Source: Pantoea eucrina (GTDB lineage Bacteria > Pseudomonadota > Gammaproteobacteria > Enterobacterales > Enterobacteriaceae). From it: 64,000 nt of DNA. The DNA is taken from NCBI RefSeq assembly GCF_001691555.1, contig NZ_MAYN01000001.1:360084-424083 (forward strand), read 5' to 3'. The translations under genes and the position numbers were made by a program. Below are positions 59,167-64,000 of this stretch, piece after piece. The notes below the pieces were generated by a model that was not told where the DNA came from, made no database searches, and was given only the letters and a program-made list of their open reading frames with translations. Within the stretch, counting starts at the first letter, position 1. Every line of letters begins with the position of its first letter.

Positions 59167-59961
59167 TTAGTTCAGAGACGAAAAATAGTGTGTCGGCGAT
59201 TTCCCCAGTGCTTTTCTGAACATTGTGATAAATGCGCTGACCGAATCATATCCCAGCGTTCCGGCTACGCGCTGCACGGACTGACCTTCTGCCAGATGGC
59301 TTAGAGCAATCATTAAGTGCAACTGCTGACGCCAGCGACCAAAGCTCATTCCTGTCACGTCTCTGACCAGTCTGGCCAGAGATCGTTCGCTGGTTGCAAG
59401 GTCCGCAGCCCACTGTTTTAACGTTCTACGGTCATCAGGCACATTAAAAAGTGCCTCAGCCATATACCGGATTTTAGGATGGTCGGATACAGGCAGGTGA
59501 AGCGCTTTAACCGGCACATCCGGTATATGTTCCAGCAGTACCGCTGCAAGCCTCGCGGTTTTATCGTCAGGTAAATAAGCATGTTCCTGCTCTGCCAGAA
59601 ACAGAATCAGCTCGCGGACCAGAGGGGTAATGGCAAGGGTACAGCAGGTTTCCGGCATCGCTGCCGCGCCAGGTTCGATAAACAAAAAGCAGGTGGCTGC
59701 ATTCTTCGTGACCCGGCAACTGTGAGGTATTTCTCCCGGTACCCAGACAGCATGTCCCGGCGGAACAATCCATAGCGCATCCTGAACCTCACAGCTTACT
59801 GCACCGCGTAAAGCGAGAATAAGTTGTCCTTTACGGTGAGCGTGTGGACTCTGCCCGGCATACTCGCCAGACGATGATACATGCAAGGCGACCGCAGCCT
59901 GACTGAAAGCATCAGCATCAAACTCATCCGGTGAGGTCACCGGTTTTTTATTAACTGGCAT
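59167..59961 (-). CDS. AraC-family regulator (NimR-like)
   Basis: 264 residues: an N-terminal cupin sensor (about 20-130: HAHRKGQLILALRGAVSCEV, WIVPPGHAVWVPGEIPHS) and two C-terminal HTH motifs (about 165-260: RTLKQWAADLATSERSLARL, SVQRVAGTLGYDSVSAFITMFRKALGKSPTHYF). The pattern and divergent position next to a NimT-like exporter match E. coli nimR-nimT. It would repress both genes; 86 bp between the start codons. Confidence 0.88.
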   Translation of the reverse strand: MPVNKKPVTSPDEFDADAFSQAAVALHVSSSGEYAGQSPHAHRKGQLILALRGAVSCEVQDALWIVPPGHAVWVPGEIPHSCRVTKNAATCFLFIEPGAAAMPETCCTLAITPLVRELILFLAEQEHAYLPDDKTARLAAVLLEHIPDVPVKALHLPVSDHPKIRYMAEALFNVPDDRRTLKQWAADLATSERSLARLVRDVTGMSFGRWRQQLHLMIALSHLAEGQSVQRVAGTLGYDSVSAFITMFRKALGKSPTHYFSSLN

Positions 59962-60047
59962 GATTTAGTTATATGTTGTCAGGTTATCTATATTCTGTAA
60001 CTTATACCTCCTTTAAAGTCTTTCTTTTTTTAGAGAAAGCAGAATTT

Positions 60048-61238
60048 ATGTCCCGCATTACGAACAAGTGGTCTTCTGTCATACTTGTGACCGGCATCCT
60101 CTTTATCGCCATTAACCTGCGTGTTCCTTTTACCGCTATCGCACCCGTTTTAGAGTCCATTCGCCATGATTTTGGGCTAAGTATCACAGCCATTGGGTTA
60201 CTTAACTCGCTGCCTTTGCTGGCCTTTGCCGCTTTTTCCCCCCTGAGCGCAACCATTTCCCGCAAATACGGCCTGGAACGCACCCTTTTTGGTGCCCTGA
60301 TCGTGATTTCAGCGGGTATCCTGCTTCGATCCACAGCCAGTGTCTGGGCGCTTTATGCCGGAACAGTATTGATAGGTATCGGGATTGCCCTGGGCAATGT
60401 CCTGCTGCCTGGCCTTATCAAGCGTGACTTTTCTGACAGGATGGCTTCCGTAACAGGGGCCTATTCCATCATTATGGGCGCGGCTGGTGCCATTGGCTCT
60501 GCCATTGTCATTCCTCTGACGCAGCGCTGGGGCTGGAACATCGCGTTAGCCATGCTGGTTTTTGCACCACTCTTTGCGCTGTTTTTATGGTTGCCCCAGT
60601 TAGCGAAGAAGCATCAGCTGCCAGCAGCGGGTGAGAAAAAAGCAGCGACCGTCGCGGTCTGGCGCTCGCCTCTGGCATGGCAGGTCACCCTGTTTATGGA
60701 CCTGAATGCGATGCCGTTTTATGTGGCGGTCGGCTGGCTGCCTGCCATTCTGACGGACAGTGGACTCTCTTCCGTTCAGGCTGGTGAGGTACACGGCATC
60801 CTTCAGCTGACCACTGCCATACCCGGCCTGATTCTGGCAGCCACGCTGCGTCGTCTTAACGATCAGAAATTAGCTGCTGCTGGCGTCAGCCTGTTAACCG
60901 CGGTGTCCTTTATCGGCATCCTGTATCTGCCGAATCTGGCCATGCTGTGGGCGGCGCTTCTCGGCTTCGGCTCAGGTGCCAGCATGATGCTGGGTCTGAC
61001 CTTCATCGGACTGCGTACTAAAAACGTCGATGATGCTGCCGCGTTGTCAGGCATGGCACAGAGTGTCGGTTATCTGATGGCGGCGATGGGACCGCTGTTG
61101 CTGGGCAAAGTGCAGGAGCTGTCCGGAGGCTGGACGATGCCATTACTGATGACCGCAGCAATCGCAGTCGCAGGCGCCTGCACCGGAATGGCTGCCGGAC
61201 GCAACGCTCACCTGGAACCTGCACAGCAGCCGGGCTGA
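60048..61238 (+). CDS. nimT: NimT-like MFS efflux protein (CynX/NimT family)
   Basis: A 397-residue, 12-helix transporter following E. coli NimT (YeaN): LRVPFTAIAPVLESIRHDF, LLNSLPLLAFAAFSPLSA, IGIGIALGNVLLPGLIKRDF and GMAQSVGYLMAAMGPLLLGK. In E. coli the NimR/NimT pair confers 2-nitroimidazole resistance. Start at ATG 60048 with a weak AGAAAG SD; a longer in-frame stretch from 59973 overlaps the nimR promoter. Native substrate unknown. Confidence 0.88.
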   Translation: MSRITNKWSSVILVTGILFIAINLRVPFTAIAPVLESIRHDFGLSITAIGLLNSLPLLAFAAFSPLSATISRKYGLERTLFGALIVISAGILLRSTASVWALYAGTVLIGIGIALGNVLLPGLIKRDFSDRMASVTGAYSIIMGAAGAIGSAIVIPLTQRWGWNIALAMLVFAPLFALFLWLPQLAKKHQLPAAGEKKAATVAVWRSPLAWQVTLFMDLNAMPFYVAVGWLPAILTDSGLSSVQAGEVHGILQLTTAIPGLILAATLRRLNDQKLAAAGVSLLTAVSFIGILYLPNLAMLWAALLGFGSGASMMLGLTFIGLRTKNVDDAAALSGMAQSVGYLMAAMGPLLLGKVQELSGGWTMPLLMTAAIAVAGACTGMAAGRNAHLEPAQQPG

Positions 61239-61332
61239 ATTCACCGATACAGCAGGGGAAACGATCGGGTCCTTTGCTGAGGGTGCTGTTGATTGTTGTT
61301 CTAAAGGCGCTTCCTGTTACCGGCGCCCTCTT

Positions 61333-62250
61333 TTACCGGAAAGATTGCTTCTCAGCTGCGCCTTCGTTAAAAAGTCCGGAAACCCAGTCAGCAAAAGCAC
61401 GCACGGCGGGAGAAAGAAAACGCTGATGCGGATAGAGCATCGTCACCGGCACGGAGGGGGGCTGCCAGTCCGCCAGAACTTCGACCAGTTTGCCTTGCTG
61501 CAGATCCTTCGAAATCACATTCTCAGCAAGCTGTGCCAGCCCCAATCCCTCAAGACACAGTCTAATGTAGAGTCCCGTTTCGTTGACGGCTGCATTCCCC
61601 TCCACCGGAACAGAGAGGGTCTCAGCGCCTTGTGTAAAACGCAGTTCATTAGTGCGTCTTCCCGAACCGGAAAAGTAATGAATCGCCCGATGCTGTGACA
61701 ACGTTTCAGGCGTTTCAGGAACACCGAACTCCCTGAGATAGTCCGGTGAGGCACAGGTCACCCAGCGAAACCGGCCAAGCGGACGGGCAACCAATGTAGA
61801 GTCAGTTAATTCACCGGTTCGTATGACGCAATCCACCCCTTCCTGCACAAGATCGACCTGCCGATCGCTCACACCAATCATCAGGTAAATATCCGGATAA
61901 AGCCGGTAAAAGTTTTTCAGGTTTGGCATGACGATGAAATGGGCGATCCCACCAGGCATATCAACCCGCAGCCGCCCCCGGGGACGGCTGATGGAATCAC
62001 TCAGGCTGGATTCGCTATGTTCAATCAGCGACAGGATTTCGCGGCATTGCGCCAGATACTGCAGGCCTTCAGGAGTAAGGCTGACCCGTCTTGTCGTGCG
62101 GTTCAGCAGACGCACCTGCAGGTACTTCTCCAGGTTTTTGATCGTGCTGGTAACAGTCGAAGAAGGCAGTGACAGCGTTTCTGCCGCGCGTACAAAACTT
62201 CCGGCTTCAGCAATCCGCATGAAAATCTGCATAGCCTGAATCCGATCCAT
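61333..62250 (-). CDS. LysR-family regulator
   Basis: 305 residues. HTH at the N-terminus (MDRIQAMQIFMRIAEAGSFVRAAETLSLPSSTVTSTIKNLE) and a LysR substrate domain (ISRPRGRLRVDMPGGIAHFIVMP, VDCVIRTGELTDSTLVARPLG). The pattern RIAEAGSFVRAAE...PSSTVT and DLVQEGVDCVIR is the LTTR group near YafC/DmlR. Second of two adjacent ATGs selected for SD spacing. Divergent from the amidohydrolase at 62381, its likely target. Confidence 0.88.
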   Translation of the reverse strand: MDRIQAMQIFMRIAEAGSFVRAAETLSLPSSTVTSTIKNLEKYLQVRLLNRTTRRVSLTPEGLQYLAQCREILSLIEHSESSLSDSISRPRGRLRVDMPGGIAHFIVMPNLKNFYRLYPDIYLMIGVSDRQVDLVQEGVDCVIRTGELTDSTLVARPLGRFRWVTCASPDYLREFGVPETPETLSQHRAIHYFSGSGRRTNELRFTQGAETLSVPVEGNAAVNETGLYIRLCLEGLGLAQLAENVISKDLQQGKLVEVLADWQPPSVPVTMLYPHQRFLSPAVRAFADWVSGLFNEGAAEKQSFR

Positions 62251-62380
62251 CATCCTTTCCCTGAGTAAAAACTGAGTCTGATTATTCGCGAATTATGAAT
62301 GATAAAAACGGTTTAGACATCTTTTTAAGGTTAATAGCGTCGCGTATCGTTTCCTCATTGATTAGGAAAGAGGCAGGTTA

Positions 62381-63778
62381 ATGACTGATTACATCAGAAA
62401 TATTGTTAACAATCAGAATGTCACGTTACAGGCTACGTTGATTCATGGCGCGACGATACTGAGTATGGACGAGAGCGTCGGCAACATGGAGCGCGGTGAC
62501 ATCCTCATCAACGGCTCAACGATTACCGCCGTGGGTCAGAACCTTGACGCACCAGGTGCTCACGTCATTGATGCCACAAATATGATTGCCATGCCGGGGA
62601 TGGTCGATTCTCATCGTCACGCCTGGGAAGGCCAGCTGCGTCGCATCAACCCTAACGCAACCTGTCTGGACGACTATAGCAATGCGACGCACTTTTCGTT
62701 CGCCAGATATTACCGCCCGGAAGATATCTATGTCGGTAATCTTCTGACGGCGCTGGGCGCGATTGATGCGGGTATCACCACGATGATTGATAACTCACAC
62801 AACAGCCGGACCGCAGCACACGCCGATGCCGCCGTTGAAGCCCTGTTTGATGCCGGTATTCGCGCTGTCCATGCTTCCGGCGCGCCGGTGGCCGGTGAAT
62901 GGGATAAGGCGCACTGGCCTGGCAACTGGCAGCGTCTGCAGGAAAAATATTTCAGGGATAATCCTGAGAGTCTTGTGACGCTGGGCGTCATGGCCCAGCT
63001 GGAGCCGGAATTGTGGGCTGAGGCCCGCAGGCTGGGGCTGCCGATTGTCACCGAGTTCTTTGGTGCTGAAATGGCCTCCGAACTCGAATCACTGCATCAG
63101 CAGGGTCTGCTTGGCCCGGACAATATTTTTAACCACTGCACAGCCCTGCCTGATGAGGGATGGGAGATTCTGCGCGACGCCGGTGTCCGGGTCAACGTCT
63201 GCCCGCGCTCAGATTCGCACTATGGGATCGAAAGCGGGATGTTCGCCATTGAAGCCGCGCAGCGTCATGGCATCAATCCGGGCCTTAGCGTGGACAATGA
63301 AACGTCTTACAGCACCGACATGTTTATGGAAATGCGTGTGGCGTTCTATTTGCAGCGTGTGATGGGTATGCATAAGCAGCACTGCTGTGATTCCGGACAT
63401 TCGCTGACAACGCTTCCGGCTGCGCAGCTGCTTAAATCGGCAACCGTTGATGGCGCGGTTTGTGCCGGACTGCAGGATAAAATCGGGAGCCTGACGCCAG
63501 GCAAACAGGCAGATTTGATCCTGATTAACGCGGCTGACCTCAACCTTTATCCCAACGGAAATGCGTTTGGCACGGTGGTACATGCTGCTGAACGCAGCAA
63601 CATTGATACCGTGATGATCGGCGGGCGCATCGTCAAGCAAAACGGCAAAGTGCTGGGTGTGGACAGCAAGCACCTTCGCGCCGCCATCGATGAATCACGC
63701 GAACACCTTTTTGCAGCAGCAGGGTATCAGCCAGACATCTTTGCGGAAAAATTCCTGCCGCTGGTTCAGGCAAACTGA
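62381..63778 (+). CDS. Amidohydrolase (TRZ/ATZ-like metal-dependent hydrolase)
   Basis: A 465-residue TIM-barrel hydrolase: N-terminal beta-sandwich (ILINGSTITAVGQNLDAPG), MPGMVDSHRHAWEG (HxH metal site with His-Arg-His), IFNHCTALPDEGWEIL, CPRSDSHYGIESG, and LSVDNETSYSTDMFMEM (the Asp metal ligand). The C-terminal GKQADLILINAADL closes the sandwich. Cytosine/guanine deaminase-type relatives act on C-N bonds of rings; substrate unknown. A GAAAGAGG SD precedes ATG. Divergent from LysR. Confidence 0.88.
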   Translation: MTDYIRNIVNNQNVTLQATLIHGATILSMDESVGNMERGDILINGSTITAVGQNLDAPGAHVIDATNMIAMPGMVDSHRHAWEGQLRRINPNATCLDDYSNATHFSFARYYRPEDIYVGNLLTALGAIDAGITTMIDNSHNSRTAAHADAAVEALFDAGIRAVHASGAPVAGEWDKAHWPGNWQRLQEKYFRDNPESLVTLGVMAQLEPELWAEARRLGLPIVTEFFGAEMASELESLHQQGLLGPDNIFNHCTALPDEGWEILRDAGVRVNVCPRSDSHYGIESGMFAIEAAQRHGINPGLSVDNETSYSTDMFMEMRVAFYLQRVMGMHKQHCCDSGHSLTTLPAAQLLKSATVDGAVCAGLQDKIGSLTPGKQADLILINAADLNLYPNGNAFGTVVHAAERSNIDTVMIGGRIVKQNGKVLGVDSKHLRAAIDESREHLFAAAGYQPDIFAEKFLPLVQAN

Positions 63779-63835
63779 CAGAGACAGACAGCATGAGCGC
63801 GATTTATTACGCGATCGGTCCGGCAGCCGGGACCG

Positions 63836-64000
63836 CCGCGTACCGGTATGACGCACATGCAGGCGGTCACCGGGTCAGGCATCATTCTGCAGCGCGACGG
63901 CCGGAGCTGCTGAACAGGGCTGGGCTATTCAAGGTTAATCACGCGCAGGCCTGACCAGCACCGCTCTCCGGCACCGGTTATCAGCACGACGGGCGCCTCA
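63836..64000. repeat. 165-bp direct repeat, copy 2 (runs off the edge)
   Basis: Second copy of 46602-46766, three substitutions in 165 bp, same orientation. It starts sharply at the CCGCGTAC word 58 bp after the amidohydrolase stop and continues past the end of the window. Confidence 0.95.
63925..64000 (-). CDS. GhoS-like (DUF2622) small protein, copy 2 (partial)
   Basis: Only the last 25 codons and the TAG stop lie in the window; they are identical in sequence to the C-terminus of the gene at 46691-46981 (EAPVVLITGAGERCWSGLRV). The start lies beyond 64000. Whether the copy is intact cannot be seen. Confidence 0.8.
   Translation of the reverse strand, partial: EAPVVLITGAGERCWSGLRVINLE

Overview
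The window reads as one contiguous piece of an Enterobacterales genome, most like Pantoea/Erwinia (Erwiniaceae). That assignment rests on close resemblance to E. coli products (FhuE, Fsr, NimT, ArsRBC, YlaC, YgdI/YgdR, YcgZ/YmgA/AriR) mixed with genes typical of plant-associated relatives (MesX/MesD, CigR-like protein, many small MFS/GNAT/VOC genes). Chromosome or megaplasmid cannot be decided. No rRNA, tRNA, CRISPR array, intact insertion sequence or replication origin was recognised. Function assignments come from reading protein motifs; no database search was run.

Layout. 1-6.3 kb: stress-signalling small proteins. Two YmgB/AriR-like genes, a YcgZ/YmgA-like gene pair, two tandem YgdI/YgdR lipoproteins, a GNAT, an SDR dehydrogenase, and two short minus-strand transcription units (a candidate sRNA and a 19-codon ORF with a perfect SlyA palindrome in its promoter). 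5.6-8.3 kb: TetR regulator divergent from an NAD(P)-binding protein and a flavin split-barrel protein, then a CigR-like exported protein with a perfect 54-bp duplication in its signal peptide. 8.3-12.2 kb: catabolic unit (hydroxyacid dehydrogenase, RraA-like aldolase, IclR regulator, ACS-type MFS importer) with a shared promoter motif. 12.8-14.9 kb: mesX-mesD, a folate-independent methionine synthase system, with a perfect MetR box upstream. 15-19.4 kb: PPOX protein, YlaC, MocR regulator, PAS-PAS-GGDEF cyclase. 19.8-25.9 kb: a 2001-residue autotransporter with a terminator-like hairpin in its leader. 26-30.7 kb: LysE exporter, DUF1471 protein, Fur-boxed fhuE, DUF4126 protein. 30.8-37.5 kb: third YmgB-like gene, HxlR/MFS pair, an antitoxin remnant, GNAT, DUF4142, Fsr efflux pump and a truncated glutathione transferase. 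37.5-44.5 kb: one sugar operon (binding protein, ABC ATPase, two permeases, FGGY kinase, SIS isomerase). 45-51.9 kb: an accessory patchwork (histidine phosphatase, two VOC proteins, GhoS-like protein, NIPSNAP, WYL regulator, FimB-size tyrosine recombinase, GNAT, MFS). 52-57 kb: Usp-SulP pair divergent from arsRBC. 57-64 kb: LysR/metallo-beta-lactamase-fold pair, NimR/NimT-like pair, LysR/amidohydrolase pair, and at the right edge a second, near-identical copy of the GhoS-like locus seen at 46.6 kb.

Together: the region is dominated by regulator-target pairs for uptake, efflux and detoxification (arsenite, nitroimidazole- and fosmidomycin-type drugs, iron chelates). Little of it is core housekeeping. 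Accessory character is strongest at 33-37 and 45-51 kb, where gene remnants, a small hairpin repeat family and the 17.2-kb-spaced direct repeat are found.
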